Shown one piece after another: positions 45,170-54,383 of a DNA stretch of 64,000 nt (positions are counted from its first letter, which is position 1; each line of letters begins with the position of its first letter). A program made the translations under genes and the position numbers. The notes under the pieces are model-generated. The model did no database searches. It saw nothing but the letters and a program-made list of their open reading frames with translations, and was not told the DNA's origin. This DNA is from Christiangramia aestuarii (lineage in GTDB: Bacteria; Bacteroidota; Bacteroidia; Flavobacteriales; Flavobacteriaceae), in the NCBI RefSeq assembly GCF_009735585.1, contig NZ_VJVW01000006.1, positions 62,001 to 126,000 of the forward strand, read 5' to 3'.

Positions 45170-45526
45170 TTATGAAATGTATTCTTTTTCCATAAAATAT
45201 TGCACAATAGCTTCTTTCATTAACACCGACTGTTCCCCGGCCTTAAGTGTGGGAAGTTGTTCCTTGACCTTGAAATGAGGCCATCCGTCTTCATCATAAA
45301 AATCGAACTCATAATAGCCGTAAGGTTCCAATAAGGTACATATGGCGATATGCATAAGGTCGAGTTTATGATCTTTTTTATATCTGCGATGGGGCTGTCC
45401 CAGCTCCTGCACTCCAATGAGGTAAATTATAGCATCCAGCTCCATTAATTCCCCGTCTGCAAACTGGTCTGAAAGTTTTTTCTGAACCTGCTCCCATCTC
45501 TCTTTTAATTGTTCGTCTCTTGCCAT
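45170..45526 (-). CDS. Conserved hypothetical protein, 118 aa
   Basis: A soluble protein with features ELMELDAIIYLIGVQELGQP and YYEFDFYDEDGWPHFKV; no signal or membrane helix. I recognise no named family. Its stop is immediately followed by the start codon of the CREST-like membrane protein gene, so they form an operon. Upstream is a divergent cvpA. Confidence 0.7.
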   Translation of the reverse strand: MARDEQLKERWEQVQKKLSDQFADGELMELDAIIYLIGVQELGQPHRRYKKDHKLDLMHIAICTLLEPYGYYEFDFYDEDGWPHFKVKEQLPTLKAGEQSVLMKEAIVQYFMEKEYIS

Positions 45527-45560
45527 ATTGCAAAGATACCATCTAGATTTAATAATTAAT

Positions 45561-45568
45561 TATATTTG
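45561..45568 (+). promoter_or_regulatory. Candidate -7 promoter element of cvpA
   Basis: TATATTTG matches TAnnTTTG exactly but ends only 4 nt before the ATG at 45573, so any transcript from it would be almost leaderless. No matching -33 element is seen. Confidence 0.3.
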
Positions 45569-45572
45569 ATTT

Positions 45573-46109
45573 ATGAATACCGTAGATATTATCTTGAGCC
45601 TGGTACTGCTTTATGGGCTGGTACGAGGCTTTTTTAGAGGTTTGCTCACCGAACTGGCTTCACTTATAGGCATCGTGGCCGGGATTTATGGCGCGGTACA
45701 TTTCTCCCATTTTTTAGGCGAGATCCTTTCCAACTATCTAGATTGGGAAACCCAGTATATAAACCTTATAAGTTTTGCCTTCACTTTCGTGCTTATCGTT
45801 TTTCTGGTATCCCTTGTGGGTAAAATGCTAACCAAGGTCGCGGCCTTTGCCGCACTGGGGATAGTAAACAAACTGCTGGGAGGAGCTTTTGGCTTGATTA
45901 AAGCTGCCTTTGTAGCCAGTGTGATCATTATGTTCTTTAAGGCAACCAATGAACGTATAGAGATCGTGGAAGACGAGACGCTGGAAGATTCTATCCTTTA
46001 TAATCCGGTAAAAAGTATCGCCCCGGTGATTCTCCCCTCTATTATAAAACAGGTAAAGGAAAGGGACCTGCTGGATACCGATGAAGTAGAACAGGTTTCC
46101 TTAAAATAA
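45573..46109 (+). CDS. CvpA-family membrane protein
   Basis: This 178-aa protein has four transmembrane helices in the pattern of CvpA: opening VDIILSLVLLYGLVRGFFRG, then FSHFLGEILSNY and FALGIVNKLLGGAFGLIKAA-like helices. E. coli CvpA is needed for colicin V export and for resistance to bile salts; the molecular role is unclear. It is monocistronic and convergent with the carbonic anhydrase gene. Confidence 0.9.
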   Translation: MNTVDIILSLVLLYGLVRGFFRGLLTELASLIGIVAGIYGAVHFSHFLGEILSNYLDWETQYINLISFAFTFVLIVFLVSLVGKMLTKVAAFAALGIVNKLLGGAFGLIKAAFVASVIIMFFKATNERIEIVEDETLEDSILYNPVKSIAPVILPSIIKQVKERDLLDTDEVEQVSLK

Positions 46110-46110
46110 A

Positions 46111-46138
46111 AGATCTGGAACATTGCTGCTCCAGATCT
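46111..46138. terminator. Hairpin between convergent cvpA and carbonic anhydrase genes
   Basis: AGATCTGGA (46111-46119) pairs with TCCAGATCT (46130-46138) across a 10-nt loop, one base after the cvpA stop. There is no T tract, so terminator strength is uncertain. Confidence 0.4.
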
Positions 46139-46179
46139 CCATCTTTCTTTTCATAGCCTATCCCGGCCAGATAAACGAA

Positions 46180-46803
46180 TTACAACAAAGTAACTTTCCC
46201 GGTGGATATTGAATAAACACCACCCACGATCTTAATTTCTCCGTTATCTTCCATTTCTTTTAGAATAGGACTCTTTTCCCTGATCCTGTTCATGGTTAGC
46301 TTCACATTATTTTCTACCACATCGGCAACAAAGGAATTGTTTTTCGAGTTCCTTTCACCATCTGTATTGGTAGCTTCTACTGCTGGCCTAATATTGCTTA
46401 ACAGGTGGGTTATATTTCCCAGTTGCACGTTATCACAGGCAGCCTTTACCGCTCCGCAAGCCTCGTGGCCCAGAACAAGTACCAGCTTGCTGCCGGCTAC
46501 CTTACAGGAATATTCCATGCTTCCCAGTATATCTTTATTCTCAAAATTACCGGCAACCCTGGCTGTAAAGATATCTCCAACACCCTGGTCAAAAATGGTC
46601 TCTACGGGAACACGCGAATCTATGCAACCAAGCACAACGGCCTGTGGCCATTGGCCACCACTCGTCTGCTCGATCTGGCTGGCATAATCCCTTTGATGCA
46701 TCTTGTGATCTACAAATCTTTTGTTCCCGTCCATTAGATCTTTTAAAACATCATCTGGACTAAGTTTAGACTGCTTTTCTTTATTTATAATTTCTTTGAT
46801 CAT
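46180..46803 (-). CDS. Beta-class carbonic anhydrase
   Basis: This 207-aa cytoplasmic zinc enzyme hydrates carbon dioxide to bicarbonate. The active site is VLGC60-I-D62-S-R64 and GH113-EAC116-GAVKAA, giving the Cys-His-Cys zinc ligands and the Asp-Arg dyad. Length is normal for the family. It starts 31 nt after the SulP transporter gene on the same strand, so they are almost surely an operon; bicarbonate uptake by SulP and interconversion here would work together. Confidence 0.95.
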   Translation of the reverse strand: MIKEIINKEKQSKLSPDDVLKDLMDGNKRFVDHKMHQRDYASQIEQTSGGQWPQAVVLGCIDSRVPVETIFDQGVGDIFTARVAGNFENKDILGSMEYSCKVAGSKLVLVLGHEACGAVKAACDNVQLGNITHLLSNIRPAVEATNTDGERNSKNNSFVADVVENNVKLTMNRIREKSPILKEMEDNGEIKIVGGVYSISTGKVTLL

Positions 46804-46833
46804 AATTAATATTTTAGTTCTTGCTGGTTAAAA

Positions 46834-48411
46834 TTAAGCTGGTTTTTTCTCTAATTCAAAGAACTGCCGGTAACTTTCAGGATTTTCAACAGTTCCTCTT
46901 TCTGAAACGATCTTGATATCGATGTTCTTTTCTTCAGCCTTTATCTTGAAATCGTCCAGAATATCTATGATATCGCTATCCAGATACTTGGTATTGGTCA
47001 CATCCATGATTAAGTAAGAATTATCCTCAAGCTTGTTTAGCTCTTTAAGGATCGCCCCCTTATTGATAAAAGTAACCTCTTCTGCCAGTTTCATTTTGAT
47101 GGTTTTTCCGCCATTGTCCAGGTTTTCTATGTGCAGAAAGTGAGAGTTCTGGTAACTCTTGATAAGGATCACGCAGATACCTACCACAAGTCCTAAACTG
47201 ATACCTATTAGAAGGTCGCCAAATACGATCCCTGTAATGGTTACCATGAAAGGCACGAACTGCTTCCAGCCGGCCTGGTACATCTGAGCAAATAAGGATG
47301 GTTTCGCCAGTTTATAACCAACCAGGAAGAGTATGGCAGCAAGTACCGAAAGCGGAATATAATTCAGGATGTTCGGGATGATCACAATGGAGATTAGCAA
47401 TAAGAACCCGTGCATGATGGCAGACATTTTTGTTTGCCCTCCAGACTGGATATTGGCAGAACTTCTTACGATCACCTGGGTGATAGGAAGTCCTCCAATA
47501 AGTCCCGACATCACGTTACCGGTTCCCTGGGCAAAAAGCTCACGGTTGGTTGGTGTGGTCCTTTTGTGAGGATCCAGTTTATCGGTCGCTTCCACACATA
47601 GTAGTGTTTCCAGACTGGCTACCAGCGCAATTGTAAATCCGGTGATCCAGATCTCCAGGGTGCCGATCATTTCCAGGGAAGGAAGGGTGAATTGGCCAAC
47701 AAACGAATCAAAACTATCTGGCACCGGTACGTTTACCAGATGATCTGCTGAGATCGATAAGGTTTCAGAATCCTTGGTTAACAGGTAGAAAACAATACCT
47801 ACCACAACAGCTACCAGCGGCCCCTGTACCAGTTTGAAGAATTTACCTTTTTTAGAAAGCACCGCTTCCCAAAGCACCAGGATGGTCATTCCTATCACAG
47901 CGATGATGGTTGCCCCGGGGCTAATATTGTTTACCATATTGAAGATCTCTGAAAAGGTATTTTCTCCATCTACCTGGAAAAAGGCCCAGTCTCCCTGCGG
48001 GTCGCTGTCGTAACCAAAGAAGTGTGGGATCTGTTTCAGGATAATGATAATCCCGATACCCGTAAGCATCCCCTTAATAACCGAGTTTGGAAAATAATAG
48101 CCAATGATTCCGGCTTTTAAAAGGCCAAATCCTATCTGGATAACACCTCCAATAACCACGGCAAGCAAAAGGTTTTCATAACCAAGGCTGGAAATAGCGG
48201 CAAGCACGATCGCAGCAAGGCCTGCTGCCGGTCCGCTTACCCCGAGACTGGAACCACTAATACCCCCTACAACGATCCCACCTATTATTCCGGCAATTAA
48301 TCCTGAAAATAATGGTGCTCCACTGGCCAGGGCAATTCCAAGACATAAGGGAATGGCCACAAAAAATACGACAATACTTGCCGGAAAATCTTTATTAAGA
48401 TGTTTAAACAT
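46834..48411 (-). CDS. SulP-family anion (probable bicarbonate) transporter
   Basis: Read from the ATG at 48411 this is 525 aa; an in-frame ATG at 48447 adds a non-conserved N terminus. It has the SulP membrane domain with about twelve helices (FPASIVVFFVAIPLCLGIAL, GGLPITQVIVRSSANIQSGG) and a C-terminal STAS domain (about 430-515). SulP carriers move sulfate, bicarbonate or other anions. Adjacency to beta-carbonic anhydrase makes bicarbonate the better guess. No fused carbonic anhydrase domain is present. Confidence 0.93.
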   Translation of the reverse strand: MFKHLNKDFPASIVVFFVAIPLCLGIALASGAPLFSGLIAGIIGGIVVGGISGSSLGVSGPAAGLAAIVLAAISSLGYENLLLAVVIGGVIQIGFGLLKAGIIGYYFPNSVIKGMLTGIGIIIILKQIPHFFGYDSDPQGDWAFFQVDGENTFSEIFNMVNNISPGATIIAVIGMTILVLWEAVLSKKGKFFKLVQGPLVAVVVGIVFYLLTKDSETLSISADHLVNVPVPDSFDSFVGQFTLPSLEMIGTLEIWITGFTIALVASLETLLCVEATDKLDPHKRTTPTNRELFAQGTGNVMSGLIGGLPITQVIVRSSANIQSGGQTKMSAIMHGFLLLISIVIIPNILNYIPLSVLAAILFLVGYKLAKPSLFAQMYQAGWKQFVPFMVTITGIVFGDLLIGISLGLVVGICVILIKSYQNSHFLHIENLDNGGKTIKMKLAEEVTFINKGAILKELNKLEDNSYLIMDVTNTKYLDSDIIDILDDFKIKAEEKNIDIKIVSERGTVENPESYRQFFELEKKPA

Positions 48412-48532
48412 AATACACGTGTTTTTACAGATCCTAACAGTCTGCAATAAAATTTTAATTAATTAGGTTTAGGGAGATAACCAAAGGCTGTCCCCAAGCT
48501 TCCAGACCTGGAAGCCAATAAATCGAAATGTA

Positions 48533-48823
48533 TTATGCCTGTTTTGGAGGTGGCGAGCTTATGGAAAGAAATACGTTATAATTGATCTCCTTGTAATAAT
48601 GTCCATCTGTCTTCTGGATCTGGAGAAAATGTATGCTCTCGTAATTAGAGAAGCTTTCTTCCAGGGTATATTCTAAATTGATCTGATTCTTGGTAGAGCT
48701 TTCTTCTTCATTCAGGTTATAGGCAATAGATATATCCACATTCCTGTCTATTAAAGTGATCACCGTAGGCGAGAACAGAAAGGAAATGAATATAAATGCT
48801 AATATGTATGAAAAAGTCTTCAC
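48533..48823 (-). CDS. Small exported hypothetical protein, 96 aa
   Basis: A hydrophobic N-terminal segment (SYILAFIFISFLFSPTVITLI) may be a signal anchor. The remainder is polar (YNLNEEESSTKNQINLEY) and ends with proline-rich SSPPPKQA. No family is recognised. It lies between batE and the SulP gene with no overlap. Confidence 0.55.
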   Translation of the reverse strand: MKTFSYILAFIFISFLFSPTVITLIDRNVDISIAYNLNEEESSTKNQINLEYTLEESFSNYESIHFLQIQKTDGHYYKEINYNVFLSISSPPPKQA

Positions 48824-48900
48824 AAAGCTAAAATAAGGGTTTTACGTCTAAAATACTTAAAAAGCGCAATATCTTAACGAAAAACAATAATATGAAAAAC

Positions 48901-49650
48901 TTATAACTTTCTCAATCCTTCCTTATTTACCCAGCCCTGGGCACCGTTGGCGAGTTCTATCCTGTACCAATCCTGGTAATCTTCAAGCACCCTTGCCTTG
49001 GTCCCTTCATGAAGCTCGAAACTGGCTTCTCCCCTTAGGTTAGGCTCTTCACGAACGTCTATTTCTTCTTGGAATACAATTGCGTACTGGTTATCCTGAA
49101 TATAGGCTTCCTGCTGGAAGGCGAAAATTACCGAGATAACGCATAATAGAATACTTAACATCGCCCCTGCAAAAAGGATCCTTTTGTAAAGCGGACGATA
49201 GGTGAAATAATACAACAGGAATAAAATAACGAAAAGCACAGAGAGCACTATAGAGATTACTGCCCATGTAGAAAAATTGAAAGTGGAGATAAGCCCGTTC
49301 ATCCACTGGTTCATCCCGGTTTCTTCCACTTTTTCTATATCGTCTATAGCCATATTCCTGGCAAATTCGATATTGTTTTTTATATCCTTATCGGTAGGGT
49401 CCAGCTGAAGCGCTTTTTCATAATAGAAGATGCTCGGCGCCACGTGATTCATTTTATAGTGGGCGTTCCCAAGGTTGAAATACAGCTCTGCAGAAATTTC
49501 ACCATTATCTATGATCTGCTCATAAGTATTAATGGCTGCCTCATAATTCCCATCCTGGTATGCCGCATTGGCTTCTTCGAACAAAGCTTCATTCTGGGTA
49601 AACCCGGTAAAGCTCAGGAATAGAATACAAATCAAAATTAGCTTTCTCAT
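48901..49650 (-). CDS. batE: BatE: TPR and SH3-like aerotolerance protein
   Basis: Read from the ATG at 49650, one base after the batD stop, this is 249 aa; the ATG at 49668 is inside batD. A signal peptide (ending FTGFTQ) is followed by TPRs (about 25-110; AINTYEQIIDNGEISAELY), two transmembrane helices (about 130-180) and a C-terminal bacterial SH3 domain (FELHEGTKARVLEDYQDW). This is the BatE layout. It is the last gene of the Bat operon. Bat proteins are linked to oxidative-stress tolerance in Bacteroides; the mechanism is not settled. Confidence 0.88.
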   Translation of the reverse strand: MRKLILICILFLSFTGFTQNEALFEEANAAYQDGNYEAAINTYEQIIDNGEISAELYFNLGNAHYKMNHVAPSIFYYEKALQLDPTDKDIKNNIEFARNMAIDDIEKVEETGMNQWMNGLISTFNFSTWAVISIVLSVLFVILFLLYYFTYRPLYKRILFAGAMLSILLCVISVIFAFQQEAYIQDNQYAIVFQEEIDVREEPNLRGEASFELHEGTKARVLEDYQDWYRIELANGAQGWVNKEGLRKL

Positions 49651-49651
49651 C

Positions 49652-51409
49652 CTATAACTGTTTATCAAGGGTTGAAATTACACTGACGGCCTTATCGTAA
49701 TCCTGGTGCATGGCATCTGAAGACGCCGGGGTATACCTGGCGAATTCACAACTCTCCAGCAGGGAAATAAAATCTGAATTCGTCTGTTGATCCACTCCCT
49801 TCTCCTGTAGCAGGGCAGAGATCCTGTCCTTGCTCATTTCACTGGTCTGTATGCTCAGCTTAGCTTTCAGATAATTATGCATAGAACGCTCCAGGGCAAG
49901 GTAAAACTCCTTCTGGTCCCCAAGTTTCTTTCTGGCTTCTGAAAGATATTTTCTAGCCAGCTTATCGGCCTTTCTTATCCTGTTGCCACGTACGTCGTTA
50001 GCTCTCTGCTCCCTTTTCTTTCCAAAAAGGATGAAAAGTGGAATTGCCGCAAGCGGAAGAATTAATGCGCTCCAGTAAGCTACCGAGCCCAGGAAATTAT
50101 CAGAGTCTGCCTGCCTGAGGTTGGTCTTTAGTTTAATGAACCTGAACTGGCTACCGTCCAGGTTAAGTTTCTGCTTGTTCACCCCTGCTGGCCCTGAAGG
50201 TTCGTTCCCGGCCAATGGTCCATTGTTCACATTTACCATGATCTCTTCTGAAGTTAGGGTTCTGTAACTTTCAGAAGAAGGATCGAAATATGAGAAAGAT
50301 AGTGCCGGGATCGGATATTTCCCTTTTCGGGTTGGCACGATGGTATAGGTTTGTGAAACCGTTCCCTGCATTCCGTTAAGGTTGGTATTCACATTTTCTG
50401 TACGTTCCGGATCATACATTTCCAGTGAAGAAGGTGCGGTAAGTTCTGGCAGGTCGAACAACTTGAGGTTTCCGTTCCCTCTAACCTCTACCTTGGCCTG
50501 TAAACTTTCACCCGCATTCAGCTCATCCTTGGTGGTGCTTACGTTAAAACTGAATTTCCCAACAGCACCAGTAAAATTGGCCGGCTTCCCATCAGGTAAT
50601 GGTTTTACTTTGATCTTTTTATTATTGGCCGCAACGGTCTTATTCACCGTTTTGTAGATACGGCTTCCAAAAATATCCCTTCGCTCACTTGGTACATCTA
50701 CCGCTATGGAAAGGGTTAGAGGTTCAATATTCAATTCCCCGGTCTTCTGTGGATACAATATGGTCTTTCTGAGAACAACATATCTATAAGGCTCACCATC
50801 ATATTCGCCGTTTTCTACCCTTAATTGCTGAATATCGATGCTTTGACTCCAGAAATCGTTATATTTCGGGCTGTCCAGCTCTCTCCAGTTACTTACGCTC
50901 ACCTTGGGACTTACGTATAGTTTGTACACCACGGTAAGAGCCTCGTTCAGATAAGGATCGGCTTTAGATATCTCGGCAACTAGGTGCAGGTTATCTTCTG
51001 CTATGAGTTCAGAATTGTCGCCATCGGTGGGTTTATCTACCGCTGCGCCAACATTCACGGTGATGGGCGAGGTTTTGTAAATGGTATTGTCTATTTCTAC
51101 CTCGGCCTGGCCCACAGTGAGCTTTCCTCTTTTCTTGGGCTGAAGGTAAAAACTATAGGTTTTGGAAAAGGACATTTTTCCGTTCACAAAGCTTTGGCTT
51201 ACCTTCTGGTTTGGCCCTCCTACCACGGTAAAATCTGAAAATGACGGAGGTTTGAAGTTATCCCCGTCTTCATTCATTTCGAAATCCACCCGCAGGCGTT
51301 CATTAATTCCCAGCTCTTCACGGCTAACCTTGGCTTCAAACCTCACCTGGGCCTGAATGATCCCGGTAGCACATAATAAAAAACCTAAAATTAAATACTT
51401 CAAATTCAT
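49652..51409 (-). CDS. batD: BatD: oxygen-tolerance membrane protein
   Basis: This 585-aa protein has a signal peptide (ending TGIIQAQ), a large extracytoplasmic region of repeated beta domains (RVDFEMNEDGDNFKPPSFSD, KKRGKLTVGQAEVEID, GKYPIPALSFSYFDP), a transmembrane helix near 440-460 and a cytoplasmic C terminus. This is BatD (oxygen-tolerance family). It is in the usual place downstream of batC and upstream of batE, with 50 nt to batC and 1 nt to the batE start. Confidence 0.9.
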   Translation of the reverse strand: MNLKYLILGFLLCATGIIQAQVRFEAKVSREELGINERLRVDFEMNEDGDNFKPPSFSDFTVVGGPNQKVSQSFVNGKMSFSKTYSFYLQPKKRGKLTVGQAEVEIDNTIYKTSPITVNVGAAVDKPTDGDNSELIAEDNLHLVAEISKADPYLNEALTVVYKLYVSPKVSVSNWRELDSPKYNDFWSQSIDIQQLRVENGEYDGEPYRYVVLRKTILYPQKTGELNIEPLTLSIAVDVPSERRDIFGSRIYKTVNKTVAANNKKIKVKPLPDGKPANFTGAVGKFSFNVSTTKDELNAGESLQAKVEVRGNGNLKLFDLPELTAPSSLEMYDPERTENVNTNLNGMQGTVSQTYTIVPTRKGKYPIPALSFSYFDPSSESYRTLTSEEIMVNVNNGPLAGNEPSGPAGVNKQKLNLDGSQFRFIKLKTNLRQADSDNFLGSVAYWSALILPLAAIPLFILFGKKREQRANDVRGNRIRKADKLARKYLSEARKKLGDQKEFYLALERSMHNYLKAKLSIQTSEMSKDRISALLQEKGVDQQTNSDFISLLESCEFARYTPASSDAMHQDYDKAVSVISTLDKQL

Positions 51410-51459
51410 CTTTTTCCTCCTATAAGGTCAATCTTTTAGTATAGTTTTCAGCAAAAATG

Positions 51460-52326
51460 TTACCAATCTTTGTCAGATTTCACTTTGACACCTTTCGCTT
51501 TTTCGGCGTTTATTTTATCCTGAACTTTTTTCTCCTCGTTGTTCATAGCCTCGAGCAGGTTCTGGATCTGCTGCGGGGATAACTGCCCCTGGGTAGGTCT
51601 CTGCTGCTGTTGTTTCTCCTTATCTCCCTGCTTAGGATCCTTCTTCTGCTCCTCTCCCTGGTCTTTCTGCTTATCTTCGTTCTGGTCGCCCTCTTTCTTA
51701 TCTTTTTCGTTCTCACCCTCGTCCTGAGGCTTCTGGTCTTCCTTCTCATCTTCTCCACCTTCACCATCCTGCTTCTGGTCTTTATTCTGCTGGTCCTGGC
51801 TCTGGTCCTTATTGTTTTGGTCCTGCTTATTCTGGTCCTGGTTTCCCTGCTGGTTCTGCTGTTCCTTTTCCAGCATTTTTTTCGCCAGTGCAAGGTTATA
51901 CCTGGTCTCCTCGTCGGTAGGATCGTTCCTCAAGGCATTCTTAAAGGCATTTACAGCCTCCTGGTATTGCTTCTGCTGCATATAAGAATTACCGAGGTTA
52001 TGAAAAATTCGGTGCTTATCAGATTTTGTTTCGGCTATTTCAGCAGCCTGTTTCAACCTCTCCTCGGCATTCAGGGATTTTTCCTTGTTATAATAAAGGT
52101 TACCCATATTATATTTCGCCGTGGTATTTGAAGGATCCTTGGCAATGGCCTTGCGATAAGATGCCTCGGCACTGGCAAAGTCATTTTCAGAAAGCGCCTC
52201 CTGGGCTTCAGCGATGAGCTTATTGGACTCCCTGGCCAGCTTCTTCGGTTTTTCCTGGGCTAACAGCCCATTGAAACCGAACAATACCAGCATAAGGCCA
52301 ACAATGTAAGTTCTAAAATTAAGCAT
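51460..52326 (-). CDS. batC: BatC: TPR protein with low-complexity charged tail
   Basis: Read from the ATG at 52326 this is 288 aa; the ATG at 52353 overlaps batB further and precedes the signal peptide (LNFRTYIVGLMLVLFGF). TPRs (about 30-150; FASAEASYRKAIAKDPSNTT, NSYMQQKQYQEAVNAFKNAL) are followed by about 110 residues rich in Gln, Asp, Lys and Glu. The order and TPRs fit BatC. Such Q/K/D/E tails are probably disordered. It overlaps batB by 8 nt. Confidence 0.87.
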   Translation of the reverse strand: MLNFRTYIVGLMLVLFGFNGLLAQEKPKKLARESNKLIAEAQEALSENDFASAEASYRKAIAKDPSNTTAKYNMGNLYYNKEKSLNAEERLKQAAEIAETKSDKHRIFHNLGNSYMQQKQYQEAVNAFKNALRNDPTDEETRYNLALAKKMLEKEQQNQQGNQDQNKQDQNNKDQSQDQQNKDQKQDGEGGEDEKEDQKPQDEGENEKDKKEGDQNEDKQKDQGEEQKKDPKQGDKEKQQQQRPTQGQLSPQQIQNLLEAMNNEEKKVQDKINAEKAKGVKVKSDKDW

Positions 52327-53377
52327 CTCCATCTCCTTTCTTCTTGCGTTCATTGAAAAGATTCAGCTTGCGTATCCAGGCTGTACTACGTTCAAGTACA
52401 AAGATATCAAGAAATAATAATGCCAAAGCTATCGCCAGAAACAATTGAAAATGAGATTCAAAGTCGGCGAACTGCTTGGCCTCGAACTCGGTTTTCTCAA
52501 TATTCTGAAGCTCTTCCTGTACTTTTTCGACCACATCGCTGGTCACCTTTCCTTCGATATAACTACCCTCGGTGGCATCTGCGATCTCTGTTAATGTGGC
52601 AGGATTCAGCTTGGTAATGACAGTCTCTCCCTGGTTATCCTTCTTATAGTTCTGTATCACCCCATTTCTTTTGATAGGGATAGGCCCTCCTTTTTCGGTA
52701 CCGACACCTATGGTGAAAATACGAATCCCCATTTCAGCAGCCTTCTCGGTGATCTCTTCAACATTCCCCTCGTGGTCTTCCCCGTCGCTGATGATGAAAA
52801 GCACCCGGTTGGTCTGTTGTTCATCATCATAGTAGGTGGTAGCCAGCTCGATAGCATCACCTATGGCCGTACCCTGCGAAGAGATCATGTCTGTATTAAG
52901 CGATTGCAGGAACATGCGCGCTGCCGAATAATCTGTGGTAATTGGCAATTGCGGATAGGCGCCACCGGCATAAGCTATGATCCCCACCCGGTCACTACCC
53001 AGGCTGCTCAGGATCTGGCTTACCAGCTGTTTAGATTTTTCCAGTCGGTTAGGAGCTATATCTTCGGCCTCCATACTTTTTGAAACATCTATCGCAAAGA
53101 CAATATCTACCCCTTCTCTTTTTACTGTTTTTAGCTTGGTTCCCATTTTAGGATTGGCCAGGGCAACGATCAAACTGGCGAAGGCCAGCAGGATAAGAAT
53201 GAGTTTAATGATGGGCTTGGATCGTGACCTATTAGGTGCGAGCCGCTTTAGCAGGGAAGCTTCGGCAAATTTCTTCCGGGTTCTGCTCTGCCAGAAAAGT
53301 AAAATAAGGAATAAGAGCACGATCACCGGGATCGCCAGCAATAACCAAAACCATATTTTTTCTTCCAGTACAAACAT
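52319..53377 (-). CDS. batB: BatB: VWA-domain aerotolerance protein
   Basis: This 352-aa protein has two N-terminal transmembrane helices and one C-terminal helix enclosing a von Willebrand A domain. The MIDAS motif is FAIDVSKSME near residue 95, with the later IISDGEDHEGN. This is BatB. It starts 1 nt after the batA stop and overlaps batC. Confidence 0.93.
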   Translation of the reverse strand: MFVLEEKIWFWLLLAIPVIVLLFLILLFWQSRTRKKFAEASLLKRLAPNRSRSKPIIKLILILLAFASLIVALANPKMGTKLKTVKREGVDIVFAIDVSKSMEAEDIAPNRLEKSKQLVSQILSSLGSDRVGIIAYAGGAYPQLPITTDYSAARMFLQSLNTDMISSQGTAIGDAIELATTYYDDEQQTNRVLFIISDGEDHEGNVEEITEKAAEMGIRIFTIGVGTEKGGPIPIKRNGVIQNYKKDNQGETVITKLNPATLTEIADATEGSYIEGKVTSDVVEKVQEELQNIEKTEFEAKQFADFESHFQLFLAIALALLFLDIFVLERSTAWIRKLNLFNERKKKGDGDA

Positions 53378-53378
53378 C

Positions 53379-54383
53379 CTAAATAAAACTTCTAAAAAGG
53401 GTTAACCTCAACAAGATCTCGAACAAAAGAAATCCTCCGGCCAATAAAACCAGCGGCCTGTATTTCTCATCATAATTATAATAACGGAATTCCTCTATTT
53501 CTGTTTTCTCGAGGGAATCTATTTCGGCATAGATCTCTTCCAGCTTTTCATTATCGGTGGCGCGGAAGTATTTCCCACCTGTTACCGAGGCAATATCCTT
53601 TAAAAGTTCCTCATCGATCTCTACCTGCACCCTGCCAAACTGAACCCTTCCGCTGGGAGACATGGCAACGGGAGAAAGGGCCATACCGTTACTTCCCACA
53701 CCTATGGTGTATACTTTTATCCCAAATTCTACTGCTAGTTCGCTGGCTGTATTAGGATCTATAAATCCTGCATTATTCACCCCATCGGTAAGCAGGATGA
53801 TCACCTTACTTTCGGCCTGGCTGTCCTTTAAACGGTTTACAGCCGTCGCCAGCCCCGAACCAATGGCAGTCCCATTCTCAAGCACGTTATTATATTCAAT
53901 ATCTTCCAGAGCGTTCAATACTATAGATTTATCGCTCGTAATAGGGGTTTTGGTAAAGCTTTCTCCGGCATAAGCAACCAGCCCGATCCTGTCTCCCGGA
54001 CGATCTTTTACAAATTCCTCGGCAACGGCCTTCAGGGCATCTAGCCTGTTAGGCTGCAGGTCCCTCGCGAGCATACTGGCAGAAACGTCTATAGCCATAA
54101 CGATATCTATTCCCTGAGAGCTGCTGGTTTCAGTAGAAACATCAACTGTCCTTGGCCGGGCCATGGCGATAATTATCAGGGAAAGGGCGATCAACCTCAG
54201 CAAGAATAGAACCGGCCTGAGTTTGGGCAATAAGCCAGATTTCACCTTAAAACCTTTGGTAGTGGAGATCTTCAATTCTGCGGTCTGCTTATTTCGCTTC
54301 CAGAAATACCAGGCGATCGCCAGGGGAAGCAATAAGAACAACCAGAAGAATTCCGGGTTTTCAAATGTGAAATTTGCAAACAT
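53379..54383 (-). CDS. batA: BatA: VWA-domain aerotolerance protein
   Basis: This 334-aa protein has the same architecture as BatB: N-terminal helices, a VWA domain with MIDAS MAIDVSASM near residue 95 and LLTDGVNNAG, and a C-terminal helix near 310-328. The start codon shares one base with the stop of the upstream 549-aa gene, consistent with coupling. Confidence 0.93.
   Translation of the reverse strand: MFANFTFENPEFFWLFLLLPLAIAWYFWKRNKQTAELKISTTKGFKVKSGLLPKLRPVLFLLRLIALSLIIIAMARPRTVDVSTETSSSQGIDIVMAIDVSASMLARDLQPNRLDALKAVAEEFVKDRPGDRIGLVAYAGESFTKTPITSDKSIVLNALEDIEYNNVLENGTAIGSGLATAVNRLKDSQAESKVIILLTDGVNNAGFIDPNTASELAVEFGIKVYTIGVGSNGMALSPVAMSPSGRVQFGRVQVEIDEELLKDIASVTGGKYFRATDNEKLEEIYAEIDSLEKTEIEEFRYYNYDEKYRPLVLLAGGFLLFEILLRLTLFRSFI

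Noticed and set aside
51610-52131. Very hydrophobic 173-aa plus-strand frame
   Set aside because: It is the antisense of the Q/K/D/E-rich BatC tail; a Leu/Val-rich shadow of this kind is expected from such codons.
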